Source of the DNA: Actinomycetota bacterium
GTDB taxonomy: Bacteria > Actinomycetota > Acidimicrobiia > Acidimicrobiales > Ilumatobacteraceae
DNA: 5,136 bases
Assembly (NCBI GenBank): GCA_005800965.1
Contig: SYEA01000059.1
Span: 1 to 5,136, forward strand
Reading direction: 5' to 3'
This document shows positions 1 through 5,136 of the stretch, piece after piece. Position 1 is the first letter of the stretch. Every line of letters starts with the position of its first letter. Under the pieces are notes generated by a model, which had not been told where the DNA came from, did not search any database, and worked only from the letters and a program-made list of their open reading frames with translations. A program made the position numbers and the translations under genes.

Positions 1-431
1 CCTGCTGTGAGACCGGCGCCAGCAACGGTGGCGACGAGGCAGATACCGATCACTTTGCTCGGCTGATGATGCAGCAGCCACCACGACAGCAACACCGCCA
101 TGACTGGAAAGCAATAAAAGATGATTGACACCAACCCCGAATCCATTCGTTCGATGGCACCGAAATAAAAGAATGATTGAAATGTGAAACCGATGTAGCC
201 GAAGAGGAAAATCTTGACAAGGTCGCGACCCTGCGGCCACGACACACCGCGCATCGCGACGAGGCGGTACGCCAAGAGCAATGGCGCAGCGATGAGGAAA
301 CGTGCCACCATCAAGCCTTGGCTGTTGGCGCCGTCTTCGAATGCGCGCACAGAAAATAGGGGGTTCACGCCATAGAGCGTGCATGACAGCACCGCCAGGG
401 CAATACCAATGACGCGTTGGTTGTTACGCAC
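1..431 (-). CDS. DMT superfamily (EamA-type) transporter, C-terminus cut off by window edge
   Basis: This is a polytopic inner-membrane protein, probably a drug/metabolite transporter (DMT) exporter of small metabolites; the substrate cannot be told. I translated 143 codons from a GTG at 431, and the frame is open to base 1. Hydrophobic segments fall at about residues 7-28, 40-58, 72-92, 99-120 and 127-144, separated by short loops. That is the close-packed five-helix pattern of one EamA repeat, so a second repeat should lie beyond the left edge. The residues MDSGLVSIIFYCFPVMAVLL match the helix of EamA repeats where S/A-x-L-A-x-x-I-x-x-x-x-P is usual. The GTG start lies inside the end of the upstream 99-residue gene, overlapping it by 8 bases (GTGCGTAA), which implies translational coupling. 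No good Shine-Dalgarno is seen. The family call is firm; the start and substrate are less certain. Confidence 0.82.
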   Translation of the reverse strand, partial: MRNNQRVIGIALAVLSCTLYGVNPLFSVRAFEDGANSQGLMVARFLIAAPLLLAYRLVAMRGVSWPQGRDLVKIFLFGYIGFTFQSFFYFGAIERMDSGLVSIIFYCFPVMAVLLSWWLLHHQPSKVIGICLVATVAGAGLTA

Positions 432-723
432 CGGTACCGCGTTCGTTGTCGGCTGTGTTGTCGGCTTCGTCCGCGCGTTGTTTGTCGCGCCGCACGACAT
501 TGCGAAACACCACGGTGAAGATCACTGCGATGCCGATGATCATGAAACTGAACACCGCGAACTGTAAGCCACCGCCACGGTCACCGGCCTGGGTTGGAGC
601 AGTCCCACACCCTGGTTTAGGAAGGAGGCCAATGCAGTCACTCACATCGCCGTCGAGCGGGTAGACGAACACCGAAGTGGATGTGGTTGAAGCATCGCTA
701 CTCGTGGAGTGGTCGGGGTGCAT
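424..723 (-). CDS. Small single-pass membrane protein with C-x8-C / PKPGCG motif, function unknown
   Basis: This is a 99-residue protein of unknown function. The polar, Ser/Thr-rich N-terminus (residues 1-25) leads into DCIGLLPKPGCG (29-40), which places Cys30 and Cys39 nine residues apart. One hydrophobic helix follows (about 53-75, FAVFSFMIIGIAVIFTVV), then a basic stretch RNVVRRDKQR and an acidic, Asn/Asp-rich tail. By the positive-inside rule the C-terminus should be cytoplasmic and the two cysteines outside the membrane. I recall short actinobacterial membrane proteins with a similar C-I-x(4)-K/R-P-x-C-G motif next to a single helix, but can name no function. The ATG at 723 is the first start after an in-frame TGA six codons upstream, so the start is well bounded, although no clear ribosome site precedes it. 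Its stop overlaps the start of the transporter gene, so the two probably form one operon diverging from guaA. Real coding is supported by the sensible protein features and by this 8-base overlap. Confidence 0.72.
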   Translation of the reverse strand: MHPDHSTSSDASTTSTSVFVYPLDGDVSDCIGLLPKPGCGTAPTQAGDRGGGLQFAVFSFMIIGIAVIFTVVFRNVVRRDKQRADEADNTADNERGTGA

Positions 724-786
724 CGCTTGTACATTCTGTCAGGCACACTCAGCCCCGAGTGGCGCAGAACTACGGTGGTGGCAGTG
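724..786. promoter_or_regulatory. Divergent intergenic region between the small membrane protein gene and guaA
   Basis: This 63-bp gap must carry the start signals for both the leftward small-membrane-protein/transporter pair and rightward guaA, unless promoters lie inside the genes. A TACATT at 730-735 fits a weak plus-strand -10 box, but no good -35 stands at the right distance. TGTACA at 728-733 is a 6-bp palindrome. I see no guanine riboswitch or other recognisable leader; the space is too short for one. The assignment rests on gene layout rather than on strong boxes. Confidence 0.35.
774..781 (+). promoter_or_regulatory. Probable guaA ribosome binding site (GGTGGTGG), supports start at 787
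   Basis: A G-rich stretch, GGTGGTGG, ends 5 bases before the ATG at 787. It is a loose Shine-Dalgarno, but it favours that ATG over the in-frame ATG at 709, which would lie within the divergent small membrane protein gene. Confidence 0.35.
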
Positions 787-2328
787 ATGTCTGACCTACG
801 CCCAACTGTTTTGGTGGTCGACTTTGGCGCTCAGTACGCCCAACTCATTGCTCGTCGCGTGCGTGAAGCACAGGTGTATTCCGAAATCGTCTCGCATCGC
901 ATTACGACCGACGAAGTGCAGCGCCGCCGGCCCGCCGCCATCATTTTGTCGGGTGGGCCAAAGAGCGTGCATGTCGAGGGTGCGCCGAGTTTGGACCCAC
1001 GCGTCTACGAATTGGGCATTCCGATGTTGGGTATCTGTTACGGCTGTCAGCTCATCGCCCAACAACTGGGTGGTGTCGTTGCGCGCGGCGACAAAGGCGA
1101 ATATGGTCGAGCCACACTGAAGCGACACGGCGCATCGAGCCTGCTTGGTGACACTGGGGAATCGTTCGACGTGTGGATGAGCCATTTTGATGCGGTGTCG
1201 ATGGTGCCCTCAGGTTTTCGTGTCACCGGGGCTACGGCGGATGCACCAATGGCAGTGCTGGAAAACGACTCGAAGAAAATTTGGGCGGTGCAGTTTCACC
1301 CCGAGGTGGTGCACACCGAGCACGGGCAGCAGATATTGCGCCACTTCTTGCATGATTTGGCAGGCATCGCACCAAATTGGACGATGTCGTCGATTGCTGA
1401 TTCACAAATAGCGGCGGTGCGGGCCCAGGTGGGGGACGAGCGAGCAATCTGTGGTTTGTCGGGTGGTGTCGATTCAGCCGTAGCCGCTGCGCTGGTGCAT
1501 CGCGCGATTGGCGCCAATCTCACGTGTGTATATGTAGACACCGGGCTCATGCGCAAGAACGAAAGCGACCAAGTGGTGGAAACCTTCAAGCGCAATCTGG
1601 GTATCGAGTTGGTGCACGTGGATGCCGCAGATGAATTCTTCGACAAACTGCAAGGCGTTATCGACCCCGAGCAGAAGCGCAAGGTAATTGGCGAAACTTT
1701 CGTGCGCATCTTCGAGCGATATACGGGCGGCATCAAAGACGCCAAGTTTCTTGTGCAAGGCACGTTGTATCCCGACGTAATCGAAAGCGGCGGGCGCGAA
1801 GGCTCGGCCGTCATCAAAAGCCATCACAACGTGGGTGGGTTGCCCGATGACATGACACTGCAATTGTGCGAGCCGCTGCGCGAACTATTCAAAGATGAAG
1901 TGCGGTCACTCGGCACCACGCTTGGCTTGCCCGACGAAATTGTGTGGCGCCAGCCGTTTCCAGGGCCCGGTTTGGGTGTGCGCATCATCGGTGAAGTGAC
2001 GCGCGAAAAAGTGAACATCTTGCAAGAAGCCGATGCCATCGTGCGTGAAGAGATTCAGCGAGCCGGGCTCGAGCGAGAAATCTGGCAGGCCTTTGCTGTG
2101 CTTGCTGACATTCGTTCGGTGGGTGTGATGGGCGATGAGCGCACGTATGCCCGCCCGATCATCATTCGTGCTGTAACGAGCGACGACGCCATGACCGCCG
2201 ACTGGGCGCGTGTGCCGTATGACGTGTTGGCCACCATGTCGTCTCGCATCGTGAACGAAGTCGATGGTGTGAACCGTGTCGCATACGACATCACCTCCAA
2301 GCCCCCTGGGACCATCGAGTGGGAGTGA
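787..2328 (+). CDS. guaA: GMP synthase (glutamine-hydrolysing)
   Basis: GuaA converts XMP, ATP and glutamine to GMP in the cytoplasm, the last step of guanine nucleotide synthesis. The 513-residue product is near the usual 510-525. The N-terminal class I glutamine amidotransferase domain (about 8-190) shows ILSGGPKS (53-60), the nucleophile Cys84 in GICYGCQ, and His171/Glu173 in VQFHPEV. The ATP pyrophosphatase domain carries the P-loop SGGVDS (225-230), VDTGLMRKNES (250-260), QGTLYPDVIES (334-344 region) and IKSHHNVGGLP (343-353). The C-terminal dimerisation domain has RQPFPGPGLGVRIIGEV and ends in the canonical DITSKPPGTIEWE. An ATG at 709 is in frame, but its extra 26 residues have no family counterpart and overlap the divergent gene, so I chose the ATG at 787, where homology begins almost at once (PTVLVVDFGAQY). 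Two motif positions are unusual: Cys87 in YGCQ, where Met or Phe is common, and Phe134 in MSHFD, where Gly is common. The catalytic residues are intact, so it should be active. Confidence 0.97.
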   Translation: MSDLRPTVLVVDFGAQYAQLIARRVREAQVYSEIVSHRITTDEVQRRRPAAIILSGGPKSVHVEGAPSLDPRVYELGIPMLGICYGCQLIAQQLGGVVARGDKGEYGRATLKRHGASSLLGDTGESFDVWMSHFDAVSMVPSGFRVTGATADAPMAVLENDSKKIWAVQFHPEVVHTEHGQQILRHFLHDLAGIAPNWTMSSIADSQIAAVRAQVGDERAICGLSGGVDSAVAAALVHRAIGANLTCVYVDTGLMRKNESDQVVETFKRNLGIELVHVDAADEFFDKLQGVIDPEQKRKVIGETFVRIFERYTGGIKDAKFLVQGTLYPDVIESGGREGSAVIKSHHNVGGLPDDMTLQLCEPLRELFKDEVRSLGTTLGLPDEIVWRQPFPGPGLGVRIIGEVTREKVNILQEADAIVREEIQRAGLEREIWQAFAVLADIRSVGVMGDERTYARPIIIRAVTSDDAMTADWARVPYDVLATMSSRIVNEVDGVNRVAYDITSKPPGTIEWE

Positions 2329-2333
2329 GCGCA
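2317..2333. repeat. 17-bp direct repeat, copy 1 (guaA 3' end)
   Basis: GAGTGGGAGTGAGCGCA covers the last three guaA codons (Glu-Trp-Glu), the TGA stop and five further bases. An identical copy starts 42 bp downstream. The coding part is conserved family sequence, so this copy is constrained by guaA itself. Confidence 0.85.
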
Positions 2334-2342
2334 GCGAGCGGA

Positions 2343-2363
2343 CACTCGTAGCCATGCTGAGTG
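2343..2363 (+). other. Small imperfect hairpin in the guaA 3' intergenic region
   Basis: CACTC (2343-2347) pairs with GAGTG (2359-2363), and AGC (2350-2352) with GCT (2356-2358), leaving a CAT loop and a GT bulge. No T-run follows, so it is not a classical intrinsic terminator. It could be a weak transcript-end structure or part of a dispersed repeat. Confidence 0.35.
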
Positions 2364-2375
2364 GGAGTGAGCGCA
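2359..2375. repeat. 17-bp direct repeat, copy 2 (downstream of guaA)
   Basis: This is a perfect second copy of GAGTGGGAGTGAGCGCA, offset by 42 bp (14 codons) from the first and lying in non-coding DNA. Its 3' part also allows a 4-bp stem, AGTG-AGCG-CACT (2366-2377). It may be a relic of a local tandem duplication of the guaA tail, or a unit of a dispersed intergenic repeat. Confidence 0.8.
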
Positions 2376-2377
2376 CT

Positions 2378-2408
2378 TTGTAACACAACTGTAAAAGAGG
2401 GTTAGACT
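2378..2408 (+). promoter_or_regulatory. Candidate promoter of the NlpC/P60 operon
   Basis: TTGTAA (2378-2383; 4 of 6 to TTGACA) and TAGACT (2403-2408; 4 of 6 to TATAAT) are spaced by 19 bp. Transcription from this -10 would begin at about 2414-2418, at or just before the GTG start at 2418, giving a leaderless or near-leaderless mRNA, which is common in Actinobacteria. The local drop in GC supports a promoter. The boxes are weak and the spacing is long, so an activator may be needed. Confidence 0.45.
2379..2396 (+). promoter_or_regulatory. Candidate tandem operator, TGTAA half-sites 11 bp apart (OmpR/MtrA-like)
   Basis: TGTAACA (2379-2385) and TGTAAAA (2390-2396) form a head-to-tail direct repeat one helical turn apart, just upstream of the proposed -10. 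OmpR/PhoB-family regulators bind such tandem sites, and MtrA of this family is known to control wall-hydrolase genes in Actinobacteria. The link to MtrA here is an inference from the spacing, the GTAAC-like half-site and the target gene. Confidence 0.35.
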
Positions 2409-2417
2409 GCCACCATC

Positions 2418-3500
2418 GTGATTCGGCCCGCCTGCAGGCGTACCCCCCTCCCACGAACCCGCCTCGCCTGGTTCGCTTTGGCATTGCTGGGGTTGCTGGC
2501 ACCCTTGGCACTACCCAGTTCGGTGGCTGCCGACACTGTCGATGACCAGCGCCGGCGGGTGTCTCAGATCGTTGACGAATTAGAGCGCCTGGCCGGCCAG
2601 GCCGACGAATTGGGTGAAAAGTACTCCGACACCCTCGCCGACAAATTTGCGGTCGAAGCCAAGATTGCCGAGACCGAAGTGCGGATTTTTGAGCTGCAAA
2701 AACAACTCGCAGTCATGCAAGCCAACCTTGTGGGTGCGGCCCGTAGGTCGTTTGTGACCGGTGGTTCGGCGGGCAGTTTGTCGAGCATTTTGGGTAGTAG
2801 CGGCTCGCTGTCTGACGCCATGAAGCGCGCCTACCTTGGCTCGGCTGCAGCAAACATTGGTGCTTCGAACACCGATGCCATGCAGGGCCTCATCGACGAG
2901 ATCACGGCTGAAAAATCGACTCTCGACCGTCAAAAGAAGCAGTTGGCCACAACGGCAACGTTCTTGGTGGGGCGTTTGGCTGCCAGCGACAAATTGCTTG
3001 AGCAATACGAGTCATTGCGATCACAAGCGTTGCGCGACCTGGGCAATCTGCTCACCGAAGAAGAGCGCCGTCGTTCGCAAGATGCAGAAACTGCCGCCCG
3101 CAAAGACGCCGACAAATACAAGTCGACGTACAAGGTGGTCGCTTCTTCTCCCCAAGCGGGGGTGGCAATCAAGGCAGCGTTGTCACAGCTTGGTGTTCGT
3201 TATCGCTGGGGTGCATCAAGCCCGGGCGTTGCATTCGACTGCTCGGGTCTCACTCAGTGGGCCTGGGGCAAAGCAGGTGTGTCAATTCCACGTGTTTCGC
3301 GATCCCAATTTGCAGCACTTACACGGGTGCCCATCTCACAAGCTCAACCCGGCGACTTGTTGTTCTCGCAGTCGACGTTTTTCCATGTGGGCATCTACAT
3401 CGGCAACGGCCAGATGGTGCAGGCCCCACGCACGGGTGATGTGGTGAAGATCAGCTCGGTGACGTGGACGCGTGTGCTTGGTGTCGGGCGACCCGATTAG
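2418..3500 (+). CDS. Secreted coiled-coil NlpC/P60 peptidoglycan endopeptidase (RipC/CwlO-like)
   Basis: This 360-residue exported hydrolase probably cuts the peptide stems of peptidoglycan (D-glutamyl to meso-diaminopimelate bond in this family). A Sec signal peptide has an Arg-rich start, a hydrophobic core at about 16-33 and likely cleavage after Ala38 (VAA|DT). Residues about 40-110 and 155-235 are charged, heptad-like coiled coil. They flank a Gly/Ser-rich insert, ending in a short helix, at about 111-150 (SFVTGGSAGSLSSILGSSGS). That arrangement recalls the N-terminal domains of CwlO, PcsB and RipC that are controlled by FtsEX. The NlpC/P60 domain (about 246-360) shows YRWGASSPGVAFDCSGL with nucleophile Cys275, PGDLLF, and His323 in FFHVGIYIGNG. 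The third polar position is Gln335. The GTG at 2418 is the first possible start after an in-frame TAG at 2403. No Shine-Dalgarno lies at normal distance; AGAGGG is 16 bases upstream. No ftsEX lies in view. Confidence 0.9.
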   Translation: MIRPACRRTPLPRTRLAWFALALLGLLAPLALPSSVAADTVDDQRRRVSQIVDELERLAGQADELGEKYSDTLADKFAVEAKIAETEVRIFELQKQLAVMQANLVGAARRSFVTGGSAGSLSSILGSSGSLSDAMKRAYLGSAAANIGASNTDAMQGLIDEITAEKSTLDRQKKQLATTATFLVGRLAASDKLLEQYESLRSQALRDLGNLLTEEERRRSQDAETAARKDADKYKSTYKVVASSPQAGVAIKAALSQLGVRYRWGASSPGVAFDCSGLTQWAWGKAGVSIPRVSRSQFAALTRVPISQAQPGDLLFSQSTFFHVGIYIGNGQMVQAPRTGDVVKISSVTWTRVLGVGRPD

Positions 3501-3513
3501 TTTTCACTAAGTG

Positions 3514-4260
3514 ATGGATCCAGCAATCGCCGCCGGATGGCAGCACGACTCTTTTTCGGCTGCAGGTTTCACCCACGACACGTATCGCAAGGGCAGTGGC
3601 CCAGGTGTGGTGGTGGTGCACGAGATTCCGGGCATCACCCCGGCAGTCATGAAGTTTGCCGATGAAGTAGTAGACGCAGGTTTCACCGTGGTGATGCCGC
3701 TCTTAGTCGGCGAGGTTGGTCGGGCCCCCGACAAAAAATACATGTCGTCATCAATGAGCAAGGTGTGCGTGTCGCGCGAGTTCACGACGCTTGCGTTGGG
3801 CAAAACCTCGCCAGTCATCGCGTGGTTACGCGCACTCGCCAAGCAGTTGCATCGCGAAGTGGGTGGGCCTGGTATCGGCGCAGTTGGTATGTGCTTTAGT
3901 GGTGGCTTTGCGCTCGGGATGATGCTGGACGACGTAATGATTGCCCCGGTGCTGTCGCAACCATCACTGCCGTTTGCCTTTGGCAAAGCTCGGGCTGCAG
4001 ATCTCAACCTGTCGCCTGACGACCAACTTGCTATTGCACAGCGGGCGACACAAGGTTGTGAGGTGTTGGGTCTGCGTTTCACAGGCGACCGGCTGGTCGG
4101 CACCCGTTTTGACTCGCTGCGGGCACTTTTCGGCGAACAGTTCATCGCTGTCGAGTTCGCTTCGTCGGCGAAGAGCGACCATTCAGTGCTCACCGAGCAG
4201 CGTCAAGCCGAAGGTGTGCGCCGTGTGGTTGACTTCTTGCGAGACAAACTGCAGACATGA
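3514..4260 (+). CDS. Dienelactone hydrolase family protein (alpha/beta hydrolase)
   Basis: This 248-residue cytoplasmic alpha/beta hydrolase belongs to the dienelactone hydrolase family, whose best-known members open the lactone of dienelactones in aromatic breakdown; the true substrate here is unknown. VVVVHEIPGITP (32-43) holds Glu37, the family's conserved glutamate. The nucleophile elbow is GAVGMCFSGGFALGM, with Cys127 the probable nucleophile and Ser129 a possible alternative. Asp192 in RFTGDRLVG and His223 in SDHSVLTE complete the triad. Length fits the family (about 230-250). Starts at GTG 3511 and ATG 3514 are adjacent codons; I prefer ATG. No Shine-Dalgarno is clear. The gene begins 13 bp after the NlpC/P60 stop and its TGA overlaps the P450 start, so it is likely the middle gene of an operon. 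Pairing with a P450 suggests a shared catabolic or modifying pathway, which is inference. Confidence 0.88.
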   Translation: MDPAIAAGWQHDSFSAAGFTHDTYRKGSGPGVVVVHEIPGITPAVMKFADEVVDAGFTVVMPLLVGEVGRAPDKKYMSSSMSKVCVSREFTTLALGKTSPVIAWLRALAKQLHREVGGPGIGAVGMCFSGGFALGMMLDDVMIAPVLSQPSLPFAFGKARAADLNLSPDDQLAIAQRATQGCEVLGLRFTGDRLVGTRFDSLRALFGEQFIAVEFASSAKSDHSVLTEQRQAEGVRRVVDFLRDKLQT

Positions 4261-5136
4261 CGCAAACTGACGACCGCAACGCCCACTTCGAGGCACTCGT
4301 TGAACCGGTCACCGACTGGGCCACCGACTTCGACCACCTGCACCCTTCCTACAACGCCAACGCCCCGGAGATCTGGCAAGAACTGCGCGACGGTTGCCCC
4401 GTAGCCCATTCGGCGCGTTACGGCGGCACGTGGTTGCCCGTGCGCCATGAAGACGTGAGTGCAATCGCCTATGACACCGAACATTTCAGTTCTGAAGATG
4501 TGGTGGTCAAGCGAATTAAGCCGATTGGCGAGAGTCGGCCGTACGGTGGTGCACCACCGATTACCTCTGATCCTCCGTTTCATCATCACGCTCGCCGCGT
4601 GCTGTTGCCGGCTTTTGCTCCGCAGAAGATTGCCGCGATGGAAGCCGAGACTCGCGCGTTTTGCCATGCTCTCATCGACAATCTTGGTCATGCGGATGTT
4701 TTTGATGCAGCCGATCAATATGCCAAACATATTCCACCTGCGGTCATCGCACACATGCTCGACTTGCCACTTGACGATGGCGAAATCTTTCGTGATTTCA
4801 TCCACACCGCGCTCGAAGGCATAGCCGAAGACCAAGAAGTGCGCCAGGCCGGTTGGCAGAAGTTGGATACCTATCTCGACCAGCGAATTGCTGAGCGCAG
4901 CGCCAACTTGGGCGACGACCTACTGAGTTTCTTGTTGACCACCGAGATGAGTGGCCACCGTTTGCAGCCCGAGCACGTGCGCGGCACGGTCGCTTTGTTG
5001 CTCATCGCCGGTATCGACACCACATGGAGCGCGATTGGTTCGTCGTTGTGGCATTTTGCCAAGACCCCCACCGATTTGGCCCGACTGGTGCAAGACCCAG
5101 AATTGCTCTCTACGGCAGTTGAAGAAATGCTGCGCG
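4257..5136 (+). CDS. Cytochrome P450 (bacterial class I type), C-terminus cut off by window edge
   Basis: This is a soluble heme monooxygenase that would use O2 and electrons from a ferredoxin to hydroxylate an unknown substrate. I read 293 residues in frame from the ATG at 4257, open to the window end. The C-helix motif DPPFHHHARRVLLPAFAP (105-122) carries the usual His and Arg residues that contact heme propionates. The I-helix oxygen-activating motif is AGIDTT (251-256), with the Asp254/Thr255 pair, and the K-helix ExxR is EMLR (290-293), at the very edge. The heme-binding Cys loop lies beyond the window, so an intact gene cannot be shown. The roughly 400 residues typical of bacterial P450s predict about 110 more. 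ATGA overlap with the dienelactone hydrolase stop indicates translational coupling. No ferredoxin or reductase gene is in view. I cannot assign a CYP family. Confidence 0.94.
   Translation, partial: MTQTDDRNAHFEALVEPVTDWATDFDHLHPSYNANAPEIWQELRDGCPVAHSARYGGTWLPVRHEDVSAIAYDTEHFSSEDVVVKRIKPIGESRPYGGAPPITSDPPFHHHARRVLLPAFAPQKIAAMEAETRAFCHALIDNLGHADVFDAADQYAKHIPPAVIAHMLDLPLDDGEIFRDFIHTALEGIAEDQEVRQAGWQKLDTYLDQRIAERSANLGDDLLSFLLTTEMSGHRLQPEHVRGTVALLLIAGIDTTWSAIGSSLWHFAKTPTDLARLVQDPELLSTAVEEMLR

Noticed and set aside
50..247. 65-residue minus-strand open frame at the left end
   Set aside because: Another minus-strand frame over the same bases encodes a regular multi-helix transporter, open to the window edge.
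709..786. N-terminal extension of guaA from the ATG at 709
   Set aside because: The 26 added residues match nothing in GuaA, overlap the divergent gene start at 723, and homology begins right after the ATG at 787.
724..786. Purine or guanine riboswitch ahead of guaA
   Set aside because: The gap is only 63 bp, with no sign of the three-way junction core sequence.
1296..1817. 173-residue minus-strand open frame inside guaA
   Set aside because: It is a shadow of the ATP pyrophosphatase domain, Ser/Thr/Pro-rich without any domain pattern.
2343..2380. Intrinsic terminator for guaA
   Set aside because: The stems are short or bulged and only TTT follows the second one; there is no T-run, so I do not call a terminator.
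1906..2511. 201-residue minus-strand open frame across the guaA 3' end
   Set aside because: It is antisense to conserved GuaA sequence and runs through the repeat and promoter region; no domain is seen.
2836..3447. 203-residue plus-strand open frame inside the NlpC/P60 gene
   Set aside because: The correct frame has the signal peptide and catalytic motifs; this one is rich in Arg, Ser and Trp as expected of an out-of-frame reading.
4203..4835. 210-residue minus-strand open frame opposite the P450 and the end of the hydrolase
   Set aside because: It is antisense to a P450 frame with clear C-helix, I-helix and ExxR motifs, and its translation has no recognisable domain.

Overview
The window looks like ordinary chromosomal DNA from a moderately GC-rich actinobacterium. 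Evidence for this is the frequent GTG starts, weak or absent Shine-Dalgarno sequences, an actinobacterial-style secreted NlpC/P60 hydrolase with an N-terminal coiled coil, and a short membrane protein with a C-I-G-L-L-P-K-P-G-C-G motif of a kind I associate from memory with Actinomycetota. Acidimicrobiia is my best guess for the class, but the sequence does not prove it.

Layout. Bases 1-723 hold two overlapping minus-strand genes: a 99-residue single-pass membrane protein (723 to 424), then a DMT/EamA-type transporter (431 to the left edge, truncated). A 63-bp divergent gap (724-786) separates them from guaA (787-2328, plus strand), a complete GMP synthase. Downstream of guaA is an 89-bp gap (2329-2417). 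It holds a 17-bp direct repeat that begins inside the guaA 3' end, a small hairpin, and then a promoter-like region with two TGTAA half-sites exactly 11 bp apart. Next come three closely packed plus-strand genes: a secreted coiled-coil NlpC/P60 peptidoglycan hydrolase (2418-3500), a dienelactone hydrolase family protein (about 3514-4260), and a cytochrome P450 (4257 to the right edge, truncated). The last two overlap by ATGA, and the first two are about 13 bp apart.

How the genes may work together. GuaA is a housekeeping enzyme of purine synthesis and probably has its own promoter. The NlpC/P60 protein is exported and probably cuts stem peptides of the cell wall. The dienelactone hydrolase and P450 are translationally coupled and may act on a common organic substrate, but the sequence does not reveal it. 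Spacing suggests the wall hydrolase shares their transcript, without an evident biochemical link.

I see no mobile element, CRISPR array, tRNA, rRNA or phage gene, and no convincing new defence or biosynthetic system. The most interesting points are the candidate OmpR/MtrA-like tandem operator in front of the NlpC/P60 gene, its possibly leaderless start, the guaA-tail repeat, and the overlapping small-membrane-protein/transporter pair.
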